Assembly: GCA_014281115.1 (NCBI GenBank) | Contig: JACONQ010000008.1 | Location: 2,790,001-2,854,000, forward strand | From: Laburnicola sp. R22_1 | Lineage: Eukaryota > Ascomycota > Dothideomycetes > Pleosporales > Didymosphaeriaceae | Reading direction: 5' to 3' | DNA: 64,000 nucleotides | Shown: positions 1 to 10,614 of the stretch, in pieces | Position numbering within the stretch: position 1 is the first letter of the stretch | How the letters are laid out: every line of letters starts with the position of its first letter | Program-made: the position numbers and the translations under genes | The notes under the pieces: model-generated | Told to the model about the DNA's origin: nothing | Database searches by the model: none | The model's input: the letters and a program-made list of their open reading frames with translations, nothing else

Positions 1-2571
1 TGGATGGGTTTGCTCACCGCTCTGGTTGTCGCTGGCTGTGGTGGTGGGAGGTGGGAGGTGGGCGGACTGTGGTCTGGAGTCGGTAGAGGGGGTCTGGTAA
101 GGATGTGCATGGGCGCGTATAGTGTAGTGTATGTTGGGCTTGTCTCGGCTTGGGAGCAGGTAGGTACTGTGTAGCGTGTCCTGTAGACTCTAGATACAAA
201 GGTCAAGTCAGTCCAAGGCGTGGTGCGGGTCCGGACGGGAGGAAGCGACCATGTGGGTGCGATTCAGCGCTAGGCACGCCACCGGCCGAACTGCACTCGA
301 AACCTTTTCGTCCCGCAACCACCACCCGTGACCACGGCAGCAGCCAGCCGTGTCTGCGTGTCTCATTCAGCATCGCAGGGCGCTCGGCACGCATACATAG
401 CCAAGTGCATGTGTGTCCGGTAGCGTCGTCCTCTCGCTCCAGCACCTGCATCCAGCTAAAGTATGTAGGCAGCTAGCTTGCTCCGACGTACATGAACAGC
501 ATGCAGGACGGGCGAGGCGTGTCACACAAGGCCATGCATGGGCTAGAACGCCCCGCCAGCTACTGCACGCCTACATACAGTACGGCTGGCACGCACGCGG
601 TTCGAACTGCTGCCAGGCGTCTGGCGTGGGATATGCACTCGAAGGTGCGGAGAAGCTTCCATCGGCAGCTCGCGGTTTGCCACGGCCACGGTGCCGCCTT
701 ATCACGCTTATCGTCGTACGGGACTATCGATATCTATGCGCGCAATCCGATTTGTACCGTGGGGAGAACGACGCAGGAAGATCGATATTGGACTTGAGTA
801 TGGGGTGTGGTGGGGGTGGAGAGGGAGGGGAGCCGGAGGGGGTGGGTGGCATGGATGCGATGCGACCCCACGGGTTGGGAGGTGAGTAGGTTCGGCATGA
901 AGCGGAGGTTGACGGGCGTGAACGCATGTTCGCGGATGGCTCGGGATGTGGGTGTGGTTCATACGGTAGGGTGAGTGGGCGAGCATGCGGGCTGCCGTTG
1001 AAGAGGGAGGTCGCATAGGGACGTGGGAGAGGTCATGGTGGTGACTTTTACCTGGCAGAGGTTGCAGTGTGAGGTAGAGTTGGTACGACCGCTTCATAGT
1101 GAAGTCTAGATGAGGTCACAGATATGGTCTCGCAGCTGTGGTCCTCCAGGTTTCAGCCTTGTGACAGACACGATAGTAATGTGACTATAACAGCGGCCAA
1201 ACATCAGATCAAGAGGAGGCCTGGCTACAAGGAGTGAATATTCAACTTCAACTCCAAGACTGCTACACTGCAGCCCCGAGCTGCGAGAACACAAGCGCAC
1301 TTGAACATGATAATGTGCAAAGAGATGAACCGGATCCTATTCTATATACTATACTTTGCGCTTGCCATCTCTGTTGGACAGTAATCATATGGCTCGCCTT
1401 CCCCAGTTCCATACACATCGACGCCAGTTGCGAATGCCACCACCGACACATCTATTCAACCTTGAGCCCTGATTCGACCAACATGTTGTTTAGGAGCCAA
1501 AGCTTCACTCCGTAACTAGGTTCTGGTAAATAGAATGTCTAGCTATTTCTATATTTCTGCGTACCAGCTCTGTCAAAAATGTGGCAGGTACGCTGGCACT
1601 AACGCATATAGTATATGGGCACCTTCACATGCATAGATAGCTAGTTAGCTTATACATCAAATCCATACGTACTTCATACATTCCTGTAACAAAATTGTCA
1701 TTCACAGGTGAGATCGGACCTAAATTCATGACGCCCTGCATCGCCCGGTACCGTGGGTCCGGAATGACGTCGACCCACTGTTTTATGGAGGCTAGACGCT
1801 GAACTACCAAAATTCGGAATGACATTTCCACGTGTGGTGTCAACATTGTTGTCGTGGCCCGGAGGGGTAGCCGTCTCTTAACACACACTGCCGCACCCTC
1901 AGGATGTCAATGTCATTTTGCTGCGGTGAAATTCGGTACAAGCTTAGAATCGGAGACCCGGTCAATCTGCCGAAATGTACTGTCGGAATGGTCCGAGTTG
2001 ATCTGTATGGTCAATCAGCCGCCAAGCTTTCATTCACCGCGCAAGAGCCGCTCCTGTTGACTGCACAGGTCTGCAAAAATCACCAAGCTACCGTTAGCAG
2101 TACTATCTGTAACTGTTTCTAGTCAACTAGTGGCGCTGTCGTAGACCTTACTGTGGATCCTATCGCGCTAGGTTGGTGGCAATCCGTGGTCACGGCACCT
2201 CGAAAATTTCATGCTCACTACTATTGTGGACGCCCGAACAATGGTACGCACTATTCTATTGTAGGTGGAAGACAGTAGAACATGTGGCAGCAAAGCCTGC
2301 CTATCTACCTAGATATAAAAAGCCCCCCCTGCCGTTTCTCAGCGATCCATCCTTCACCATCCACATCCACCACCGAAGAGATTCTCTACTACCACTACCA
2401 CCACCCACCACCCACCACCAACTACCAACTACCAACCACCCACTCCTCTACGAGTCTTATCTCATCCTCTACTTCCACCCCCGTAGAACCTTCCAGCTGC
2501 ACTATCCACTCCAAACTCTGGACACCCATCGTCGACTGTGTTACCCCAAGACACACAATACCGACACCACA
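1..2571. other. gene-free stretch with no recognised gene
   Basis: I read both strands and found no open frame with a recognisable family or a convincing exon/intron pattern. Bases 797-860 are strongly G-rich on the + strand, with runs of 3-5 G. A short Cys-containing frame starts at an ATG at 1904, but it has no recognisable signal peptide or relatives. The last 260 bases are the promoter and CT-rich leader of the next gene. Confidence 0.5.
2313..2320 (+). promoter_or_regulatory. TATA-like box of the 2572 gene
   Basis: The sequence ATATAAAA is followed by a long C/T- and CCA-rich leader up to the ATG at 2572. This is the usual arrangement for a fungal RNA polymerase II promoter. Transcription probably begins about 30 bases downstream, giving a leader of roughly 230 nt. 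Confidence 0.5.
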
Positions 2572-3645
2572 ATGGACTCCATGAGCCCTACCTTCACGCC
2601 AGCGTCACCAAGGTACCTACCACCCCCAGCAATCTCACAATGCTCCCACTCACCCTCGCCCAGCCCACCATCTTCGCCTCCAGTCCACATGCACTGGAGC
2701 CAAATGGCAGTCCCGCACGGGCTCCCCACACCAGACTCCGACGAAGTGGCGAGATGGCTTGCAGCACGTGACAACGTGCCCTCGCCAGAGGTCACCATCA
2801 AGAGGGACGACGAAGACACGCCCTCGCCAGGGCCATCTTCACCACCACCAGCGGCCTCCTCCCCCGGGGTCTTCGTCAAAGAGGAAGGCACGCCCACGCC
2901 AGGGCCATCTTCCCCACCACCATACGCCTTATCCTCGCCCTATCCCCCCATCAAAGAGGAAGAACCGTCCAGCCCAGCCTGGCCCCCAGAGCACTGGAGC
3001 CCAATGGCCGTTCCGCACGGATTGGCCTCCCCCTCCCCAGCCGAACTCGACGACTGGCTCGCAAGAGCAAACGCTTCGTCGCCCGAGTTCGTCACCGGGC
3101 ACGAACCCACGCCCTTTTCCGGGTTCGTCATCGGGCACGAACCCACGCCCTTTTCCGGGTTCGTCATCGGGCACGAGCCCATGCCGTTTTCTGGGCCGGG
3201 GAACCAGCCTCCTCTGACGCCCTCCGAGTCTGGAAGGTCGTCGAAGCGGTCGTGGGACGACGACGACGACGAGGAGGAGGAGGAGGAGGAAGAGGAATTC
3301 AGGCCTGGGAAGCGGGCGCGCCGAAGTGGAACGGTGGAGGATGAAGGGAGCGAGAATGCGGAGTTGAGGGGGGAGAATGCCGAGTTGAGGGCTTCGATTG
3401 AGGTGCTGGAGCAGCAGTTGCTGGGGAGTCAGACGTTGACGAAGTTGCATATGGCTTCGGGTGAGGTTGGGAAGGAGGAGAATGAGCGGCTGAAGAGGAG
3501 GGTGGAGGACGGGGAGAAGGAGTTGGAGGAGGCGAAGAAGGGGTTAGAGGAGGCGCAGAAGGAGTTGGAGGAGGCGCAGAAGAGGTTGAAGAAGTTGGAG
3601 AGGCTGTTTGTGAAGATGGGCGATGTTTTTGAGACGTGGGAGTGA
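2572..3645 (+). CDS. unknown protein, proline-rich half plus acidic tract, basic cluster and C-terminal coiled coil
   Basis: I do not recognise this 357-aa protein. The frame is open further upstream, but no ATG occurs before 2572, which lies in a good context (CACAATGG) behind a TATA box and CT-rich leader. Residues 1-220 are Pro/Ser-rich with recurrent PSPGPSSPPP-like blocks. A unit of HWS-MAVPHGL followed by a -WLA- segment occurs twice, near residues 40 and 140. A 12-residue GHEPTPFSGFVI-type unit is then repeated three times. Next come a run of Asp and Glu, a possible nuclear signal (GKRARRSG), and heptads rich in Glu, Lys and Leu to the end, a clear coiled coil. No introns are needed. 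A DNA- or chromatin-associated role is only inferred from the basic cluster and coiled coil; no bZIP basic region is evident. Confidence 0.7.
   Translation: MDSMSPTFTPASPRYLPPPAISQCSHSPSPSPPSSPPVHMHWSQMAVPHGLPTPDSDEVARWLAARDNVPSPEVTIKRDDEDTPSPGPSSPPPAASSPGVFVKEEGTPTPGPSSPPPYALSSPYPPIKEEEPSSPAWPPEHWSPMAVPHGLASPSPAELDDWLARANASSPEFVTGHEPTPFSGFVIGHEPTPFSGFVIGHEPMPFSGPGNQPPLTPSESGRSSKRSWDDDDDEEEEEEEEEFRPGKRARRSGTVEDEGSENAELRGENAELRASIEVLEQQLLGSQTLTKLHMASGEVGKEENERLKRRVEDGEKELEEAKKGLEEAQKELEEAQKRLKKLERLFVKMGDVFETWE
3088..3195 (+). repeat. three tandem copies of a 36-bp unit inside the coding sequence
   Basis: Units start near 3088, 3124 and 3160. The first two differ by only a base or two; the third is more diverged at its end. 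Being a multiple of three, the unit keeps the frame and adds a 12-residue GHEPTPFSG-type repeat. Confidence 0.85.
3256..3297 (+). repeat. GAC/GAG trinucleotide tract in coding sequence
   Basis: Repeated GAC codons pass into repeated GAG/GAA codons and encode the poly-Asp/poly-Glu tract. The tract could vary in length between strains. Confidence 0.8.
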
Positions 3646-4023
3646 AGGGTTCTTGGGTTTTGGAATGGCGTGGAGGTTAGGTAGTGTTTGCTTTTGTGAA
3701 ATTTGATACGTTTCCAAGTCTTGAAATGCATCGTGCACAGTGATACCTCAGGATGCGGTTTACACTCTCCAAACATGATGTGGAGTCTCGTTGTATAGAG
3801 TTTGGACTTTTGTCAAGGGGGTACTAGTAGATACATTTACAATCCTACATGCCTACCTCCCAACCTCTTCCCCCCTCCCCCAATCATCCTACCACAAACC
3901 CTACCAGGCTATCCCATTTACCTGAATCCCAAAACACCACTCTTCCCACCTTTACCTTCTACGCAACAACCCTACCCCACAGCACAAGTAAGAGACGTGT
4001 GTCTGTGTCTCCATCGGCCTACC

Positions 4024-4029
4024 TATAAA
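4024..4029 (+). promoter_or_regulatory. TATA box of the 4143 gene
   Basis: A TATAAA motif lies 119 bases upstream of the chosen ATG, followed by a C-rich leader. Confidence 0.5.
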
Positions 4030-4142
4030 GCCACGCTTCCGCCTCACCTCCACTCCTCCTCAGGAATATGCTCACGAGATCCCACAAGAGAACCTACATT
4101 AGAACTCTATCCACCGCCGAGAAGCCATCACCGCAATCAACC

Positions 4143-4792
4143 ATGCCCCCGAAAGTGCTCAAGGGTGCGGGAGCAAGCAAGAGGATGACCTCAGATGTTG
4201 CGGAGTCGCCGGCTGCGAAGAGGCTTAAGAGTCTGGTATGTATAGTGAACATTATGATTGTGAGAGGTCTAACAACGTGTAGCTTGATGAAGTAGATGCA
4301 GACAAGGTCCAGATGCAAGCGGAGATGGATACACTTCAAGCTACCGTTAGGAAGCTTGAGGAAGACAAGATCCAGACGCAGGCGGAGATGGATACACTTC
4401 AGGCCACCGTTGCGAAGCTTGAGGAAGACAAGATCCAAGCGCAAGTGGACAACAACACACTCCAAGCCACCGTTTCGAGGCTCAGCAACGAAAAAGATCA
4501 ATACCATCAATTGTGGTGTCAAGCTTCGGGCACAACCGAGCTTCAACGTGACTCCATCGCGTATCTCCAAGCCAAAGTCAGCACGATCGAAGCCAAGGAC
4601 AACCTCATCGCAGACCTCCGCGCCATACTCAGCAACTACACCAAGATCGAAGACATAGTCAAGAACCACCAAGATCGAACTCCTAGTCAAGAACAACCCA
4701 CCTTCTCAGGAAACCAATTCAGACTGACGACGTCATATTCAGGCGAGGCAAGAAGATGGTACGGCGGTAACGGTGGCATACACCGCAGCTAG
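4143..4792 (+). CDS. unknown coiled-coil protein with three 21-residue repeats
   Basis: Exons are 4143-4235 and 4283-4792, about 200 aa. The 47-bp intron has a GTATGT donor, a CTAAC branch site and a TAG acceptor, and it joins the two frames in phase 0. An upstream in-frame ATG at 4068 would add 25 residues. The N-terminus is short and basic (AAKRLKSL), a possible nuclear signal. It is followed by three 21-residue heptad units (K-Q-QAEMDTLQATV-KLEED type) encoded by 63-bp direct repeats, then more coiled coil and a polar tail. I do not recognise the family. It sits 500 bp after another unknown coiled-coil gene on the same strand, but the two share no obvious sequence. Confidence 0.65.
4304..4492 (+). 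repeat. three tandem 63-bp coding repeats
   Basis: Units lie at 4304-4366, 4367-4429 and 4430-4492. The first two are nearly identical; the third has diverged. Each encodes three heptads of coiled coil. Confidence 0.8.
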
Positions 4793-5676
4793 AATGCTAT
4801 GCGCATCTTCATCTTTCGGACAGGAAGGATCACCGGCGAAATCGTATCATTTAGGATACAAACTCCCGTCACGAGGATTCTCTGGTTGCACGTTACTTTT
4901 CCTTGCAAAACGGGTACTCGGGCTAAGGCCCAACTATCATGGCCAGACAATTAGCCAGAAATCCAATCTAGACCTAGACTTTTGCGCATCTTGAATACAT
5001 GCCATCTTACCTTTCCTTTTCCCCATACCTGAACGTACTGGCACGAGTTGAGCGCATCTCTGGCACTTATACCCACCCTCTCACTCCCTGTCTCTCGCCT
5101 CATCCACAATACCCAGCACAGTAGCACTCGAAACCAACTTACAATTCAAGCGGGTTAGACGTGAGAAGCATCCCGTACAGGCAAACCCTCCGTCCCCTCG
5201 GACTTCTCCCCCAAACCACCAAACCCCACACCTCTCCTTTCCCTCTCCCTCATGCTGCCAACAAGCCACCTTCAAGCTTCGCCCCACTACGCTAGCAGAG
5301 TTACAATTCTGGGTAGCAGAGCACAAGCCTGAAGCTAGATGGAGAAGCGAAGGACAAGAAGATTGTAAGGTGGGTGTAAAAGGAAGAACAAAGGACGCGA
5401 AAATCGCTCATTTGGAAAGGATGATGGTAGATGGCGTAGGGTTACTGAGTTTGAGAGCCGAGTATACGACATCTAAGGCGAAACGGTTAAAACCAGATAT
5501 GACGGTCTCACAGCAGCCTACGAGCCCTATATGTAGCAATGCATGCGGAGAACCCTGCCGAGCCACCAACACAACTCGTTCGATTCGCAGTATACATCCC
5601 ACGACTCATATTCAACACGCAGAGATACCCGGCAAAAACTTCACCATCCACCCCCACGCCGCCCCCCCCCCCTCTT
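4793..5676. other. intergenic, nothing recognised
   Basis: Short open frames occur on both strands, but none has a recognisable product or consistent splice sites. The right end holds a C-homopolymer at about 5664-5673 next to the stop of the dsc3-like gene. Confidence 0.5.
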
Positions 5677-6666
5677 TCACTGACTCCACCTCATAAACCC
5701 AAAAACCGCATTCAACACCACCCCCATAACAACCGCAACCTGCCTCCTCCGACTCCACACGCCCTCCTCCCTAAACCCCCACACCAGCGCCCCCAACGGC
5801 CAAAAAAACCCCGTCAAATACCCCCACAACATATCGTCCAGCCCGCCCTCCTCGACCGTAAACCCCGCCCCCCAGCCCGTCTCTCCCGCCTCCCCCGTCA
5901 ACGCGCTCGACGGATCCGTAGCCGTCGAGTCCAGCCACCGGTCTTCGAGCGCGCGCATCTCAGACGCAGACGGCATCGTGTCCGGCGTATGCGTGTACGA
6001 CAGGTTCGTCTGGAACTGCGAGCGCAGCGTGGTGATTTCTGCGGCGGTGAAGCCCGACGCGAGGAGGCGGTCGAAGCCTTGCGGCGCGGGGGGCGTGGCT
6101 GCGGCGCTGGAGCGTCGGCGAGGCCCCGTGTCGGCGGCGGCGGCCGTGGGGGAGGAGCGGCTGGCGCGGCGGCGGTCCGAGGGCGCAGATTGGTACTGCG
6201 ATTTCAGTGACAGCTCGGTGGTTTGCGCGAGAGTGGCTTCCGAGGCGAGGTCGGGTGCGGAGAGCGCATCGCCGAGGGAGCAGTGGATGTAGTATCGCTT
6301 TGCTTCGGGGGGTATGGCTGCGCTGTCTGGTAGGGGGGCGATGGACCGGATGGGCTGCTTCCCTTTGGCTTTGCTGCCAGGCCCATTCTCTTCGTGTGTC
6401 TCGTCGCGCGGTGGCGGCGGTTTAGGCGGCGGTAGTCGTAGCGAGCTTGATAGAGGCGCTGTATCTGCAAGCACCTTTCCCGCGTAGATCAGGCGCAATC
6501 GGGCAGAAGCATGGCTGGAGGGGAGGTGTGGTCGGATGAGCTGCTTGAGCGAGAGGGTGGTGGTAGTTCTCGGGGAGTGGACGGCGAGGGATAGGTCTGG
6601 TATAGACATTGCGAATCGGATAATCAGGTAGACGAGCTGGTCTGGAAGATCCATTGCCGTCGTCAT
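5677..6666 (-). CDS. dsc3: DSC E3 ubiquitin ligase complex subunit 3 (DUF2407, ubiquitin-like)
   Basis: A single-exon frame of 329 aa. The fungal Dsc complex is a Golgi membrane ubiquitin ligase that works in SREBP cleavage and membrane-protein quality control; Dsc3 is its ubiquitin-like, membrane-anchored subunit. Visible here are an N-terminal ubiquitin-like fold with the LRLIYAGKVL strand (about residues 57-66), a low-complexity Pro/Arg/Ser linker, and a YYIHCSLGD segment near residue 125. The conserved C-terminal block follows (GFDRLLASGF, then LEDRWLDS), with two hydrophobic segments at the end (GYLTGFFWPLGALVWGF and VAVVMGVVLNAVFGF). Start: ATG at 6666, with a second ATG four codons later. 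Gene identity is by family recall, not a search. Confidence 0.85.
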   Translation of the reverse strand: MTTAMDLPDQLVYLIIRFAMSIPDLSLAVHSPRTTTTLSLKQLIRPHLPSSHASARLRLIYAGKVLADTAPLSSSLRLPPPKPPPPRDETHEENGPGSKAKGKQPIRSIAPLPDSAAIPPEAKRYYIHCSLGDALSAPDLASEATLAQTTELSLKSQYQSAPSDRRRASRSSPTAAAADTGPRRRSSAAATPPAPQGFDRLLASGFTAAEITTLRSQFQTNLSYTHTPDTMPSASEMRALEDRWLDSTATDPSSALTGEAGETGWGAGFTVEEGGLDDMLWGYLTGFFWPLGALVWGFREEGVWSRRRQVAVVMGVVLNAVFGFMRWSQ

Positions 6667-7287
6667 GGCCGTGGGAAGACGCGACCGTCGGTGGTGCTGG
6701 CCAGCGCCGACGTGCTTGTAGAGCGTATGTGAATGCTGCGTAAATGGGTTCTAATATGCTTCACGAAGCTGTCATCTATGCGCGCGGTGGATAGCTTTTC
6801 GAATAGCTGTTCGTACGACTCAGTACATAGAGTGGATCACGTAGCTAGATGTATGTTTCTGAGGTCAGCGATGGATGCTGTAAGAGCTTAGGCCCACACT
6901 AGCCCATATTTAGTTTACTTCGATTATCTGACAGTTGTGAAGACGACAATACTAAATATCTCCAAACACCACACGACATATATAGAACCCTCCTCATAGT
7001 AGGTGTACTTTACCTCAATTCATACTGCTACTCCTTCCACCTGCCACTTTCATAAGCATGGTCCAGAGTCATAATACGTACCACGAACGAAAGAGTAAAC
7101 ACGAAGATGCGAAAGGAACATGAACATCAGAGAATCAATCGATACACGGACAATTACAAGGTCGCGCCATCTCTAGGTTGTATAACCAACCGCCCGAATG
7201 ATAACCTATAGAAGCAGCAACCACTTGCCATATCCCCCATGCTCCAGACTACCGCAAAGCTGGCCCCACCCACCCAGGCCAGCTACA
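6667..7287. other. intergenic between dsc3 and the SRP receptor gene
   Basis: It contains the dsc3 promoter and the 3' end region of the SRP-receptor gene. No gene was recognised. Confidence 0.5.
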
Positions 7288-9328
7288 CTAACTCATCAAA
7301 AGCTTGCACACACTGCTCACATTCAAGCCCCTCAAATCCGCATAATGCTGTCCTACCCCGAGAAAGACAACCGGAATCCCCGTTGCATGCACCATATTCA
7401 CCAGCGTCCCCACCATATCAGCTACCGTATCACACTTACTGATCACAAAGCCATCCAAGCCCCTGCCAGGGCCAAAGCTTTGGTTGAAGTTGCGCGCTTG
7501 GGCAACAGCGTCAGAGCCCACGAGCGCCTCACCCACCATGAGGATCTTATCTGGCTTCGCTAGCTTGCCAAACTTCTCAAGCGAGGACATGAGCCGCTGG
7601 TCATTATGCCTTCGTCCCGCAGTGTCGATGAGCACGACGTTGAAATCCGACTTTGCGGCGTAAACGACGGCGTCGGCCGCGATGTTCGCGGCGTCTTTTC
7701 CGTATCCTTTTTCAAAGAGGTCGACTTGGCCGCCCTCGCGCTTGCTGAGTTCTTGGAGATTGCGCACGTGGACGCGGAGTTGTTCGACAGCGCCAGAACG
7801 GAAGGTATCTGCTGCGGCGATGAGGACGCGGTGGTGGTTCTGTAGGAGGAAGAAGGCGATTTTGGAGAGATTCGTTGATTTGCCGACGCCGTTGACGCCG
7901 ACAATGGAGAGGACATAGGGACGCCCCGCGGCATTCACGGTCTGGATTTCGCGGAGGAGGTCAAGGGAGGAGGTTGGGGTAAGGATCTTTGTAAGTGCCT
8001 TTTCCATAGATGTGCGAATTGTGGCTTCCACAGCTACAGGGGTCAGTATGTAACTCGTAAGATGAAGACATCACTTACTGGTGAACGAGCTCGTCTTGAG
8101 ACCAACGAGATCTCGCTTTACGCTCTCACATAACCGTACTGCGGCTTCTCGTGCGACGTTCTTCTTGAGCAGATGCTCCTCCATACCTTTTAGCGGCTTC
8201 GCAAGATCCTCTTCTGAAAGTGTTTTCCCGCCAACCACGTTTCGGAACAGTCCTCCTATTGCGCCCAAACTAGATCCTACCAGACCGCCGCTTGACGCTG
8301 CCGACGTGGAACTCTGGCTCTTCGCGTTCTGCTCTGCTATTATTTGGTCCATCTCCATATCGAGGTCTTTGAGCACGAACTGGCCCTTGCCTGTTCTGGT
8401 ACCCCACGTCTCGGGTTTGATTTGTTCCAATGGCTCATTTTCTGAAGCTTCGTGTCTGAGTTCCGATTGTGAATAATCTAATACCATGGAAGGATCTTCC
8501 TCTTCCGCACCAAACTCCCCCCATGTCCGATTCTTCTTCGCCGAGCCTTTGCCTTTACGCTTCACTGAAGCCTCGTCCCCTGATGATACAGGGCCAGAGT
8601 TCAATGCCGCAGCCTTCTTCTTGTCTCTTCTTGATAGCTTCGCGCCTGGTCTCGCCTTTCCCGTGAGTAGGTGATTTTGTGCAGGCGTATTCGGGCGCGA
8701 GGTATCCGGCGTGGGAACGGGGGTCGAGTCCGCCGAGGCATCGTCTAATTGTTTCTGCTGCTTTTGCAAGACGGGTAGCCTCGGCGCACTTTCGTCTGCA
8801 CTCTCATTATCCGTGCTCGAAGGCGGGGTGAGCTTCACGCCTGGCGCCGAAGAACTGCCATCGCTCTGGCCTTCCAATTCTTGAATCTGGCGCTCGAAGT
8901 ACGGACTGAATTTCTCGCAGTTCACCACGCTGGTGGTTTTGTTGCTGAGTTGCTCGCCGTAGAGGCCGACGAAGAGGGCGCGTATGTTGTCGAGGAGCTT
9001 GTCTATCCATGTCATATGCACGAGTGATTGATATACGGCCTGCGCATTCGTCAGCCCACCTCCTGGAGCATGTCGCAGCCCGTATGGTTGCAATGCGGCC
9101 ACATACCACAAAGATAAGCCCCAGATCCTTCGCCGTGGTCCATTTCAGCGTGTAGCCCTCCTTCCGGTACGACGGCTTCGAGCCCGCATCGTCGGCCTGT
9201 GGGAGCACGCGCTCCTCGATAAAGACGTCGCGGATGAGGCTGTTGATTATGTGGGGGCCGACCTGGGCATATCTGCGCGACCACAGCACGACGCCGGACG
9301 TGGTCAGTATCTCAAACGTATCCAACAT
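7288..9328 (-). CDS. srp101: signal recognition particle receptor subunit alpha
   Basis: This is the ER docking GTPase that receives ribosome-nascent chain-SRP complexes. Exons (minus) are 9107-9328, 8079-9039 and 7288-8033, 642 aa. Both introns (67 and 45 bp) have GTATGT or GTAAGT donors, and the frame closes exactly. The N-terminal longin/SRX domain begins MLDTFEILTTSGVVLWSR and binds the beta subunit. A charged linker follows, then the NG GTPase domain with GVNGVGKST (about residue 440), DTFRSGAVEQL, DTAGRRHND, SKCDTV and the closing GVGQHYADL motif. Length and domain order match the eukaryotic family. Divergent from the yif1 gene, with 221 bp between the start codons. No damage seen. Confidence 0.95.
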
Positions 9329-9549
9329 GGCAGCGGTCGCAGTGGTGGGTGTGCGGCGGTAGGCGCGGGCTATGACGAAGAGGCAGGCCTTGGCGAAGCC
9401 AGATCCGTGGGGAAGGCAGCGCAGGCGCAAGCTCACACCAAAATATTGGAGCCTGCGCGCTGACCTGGCCTGTTTGCCTCCCGACACGGCACGCTCTTCC
9501 TTTCCCCTCACACTCCCCGTCTCCCTCGGCTCGACCATTGACGGCGACC
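9329..9549. promoter_or_regulatory. shared divergent promoter of the SRP receptor and yif1 genes
   Basis: The interval between the two start codons is 221 bp and must hold the leaders and promoters of both secretory-pathway genes. No TATA box was seen. Co-regulation is a reasonable inference but not shown. Confidence 0.5.
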
Positions 9550-10614
9550 ATGCAGCGCCCAAATTATTCGAACCCGCCCGCGCACTCACCACCGCTCCAC
9601 CACCCCGTGCCCCAGCACGTCTCTACCGTCCCGCAATTGCGATCCCCCCCGCCGCCGCAGCCACCGTCGCAGCCTCACAGTGGATATGGATACGGACAAC
9701 CGCCGCAGGGCGTGCCAGGCCAGCCGGGCGCGGGGGGATACAACGTGCAGCCCCCCTTTGGAGGCTTCATCAATGACCCCACGGCCCAGCTGGGCTTCCA
9801 AATGGGCAAGACGGCCATGAATGCCGGGCAGGAATACGTGGAGCAGAATGTACGTCTATGCTGTCCCCCCGTGCGGGGCGCAGGATCGCAGGCAGACCAC
9901 TGACGATGCATGCAGTTTGGCCGCTTCATCAGCGTGGGCGCCCTCAAGCATTACTTCAACGTCTCGAACACGTACGTCGTCAACAAGCTCTGGATCGTGC
10001 TGTTCCCCTGGCGGCACCGCCCTTGGTCCCGCCAGCACCGCATGACCAACAACACCCAGGATGTCTTCTACCTGCCGCCCCGCGAGGACATCAATTCGCC
10101 CGACATGTACATCCCCATGATGGCCCTCGTAACCTACATCCTGCTCTCCACCCTCATCGCAGGCCTACGCGGCGCTTTCAAACCAGAACTCCTGGGCTAC
10201 ACCACCACGCAAGCCATCTCCGTCATGCTCCTCGAGATCCTGATAATAAAGCTGGGCACCTTCCTCCTCGCCATATCGAGCTCGTCGCAGCTCCTGGACC
10301 TGGTGGCATACAGCGGATACAAGTTCGTGGGCGTCATCGTCTCGCTGCTTCTCTCGTCTTTGTTCAGCCAGTTGAACTTTGGCGGCAGCTGGGTCTCTTG
10401 GATCGTCTTCTTGTACACGTACAACGCAAACGCCTTCTTCCTCCTCCGCAGCCTGCGCTACGTACTCCTTCCCGAGCAAAACCCGCAAGACGTCGGAGGC
10501 AACGCAGCGGGCTACACGAGCTCGCGGAGCCAGCGCAGCAGGCGCACACAATTTCTCTTTGTTTACAGCTATGTTGTCCAGCTTGGCTTTATGTTTTGGC
10601 TCAGCAAGGTGTGA
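9550..10614 (+). CDS. yif1: Yif1-family ER-Golgi transport membrane protein
   Basis: Yif1 partners Yip1 and Rab GTPases in COPII vesicle trafficking. Exons are 9550-9849 and 9916-10614, 332 aa, with a 66-bp intron (GTACGT donor, GCAG acceptor, phase 0). The N-terminal 70 residues are Pro/Gln/Tyr-rich and cytosolic. The conserved start of the domain (FGGFINDPTAQLGFQMG, then FGRFISVGALKHYFNVSNTYV) spans the splice junction. About five hydrophobic segments follow (MALVTYILLSTLIAGL, then a stretch near KLGTFLLAI, then VGVIVSLLLSSLF and others) as in this family. The ATG at 9550 has a strong context (GCGACCATGC). Length is close to yeast Yif1. Confidence 0.93.

Noticed and set aside
1904..2122. 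Small Cys-containing frame of 72 codons
   Set aside because: It has no signal peptide, no recognisable relatives and no intron evidence; too weak to annotate.
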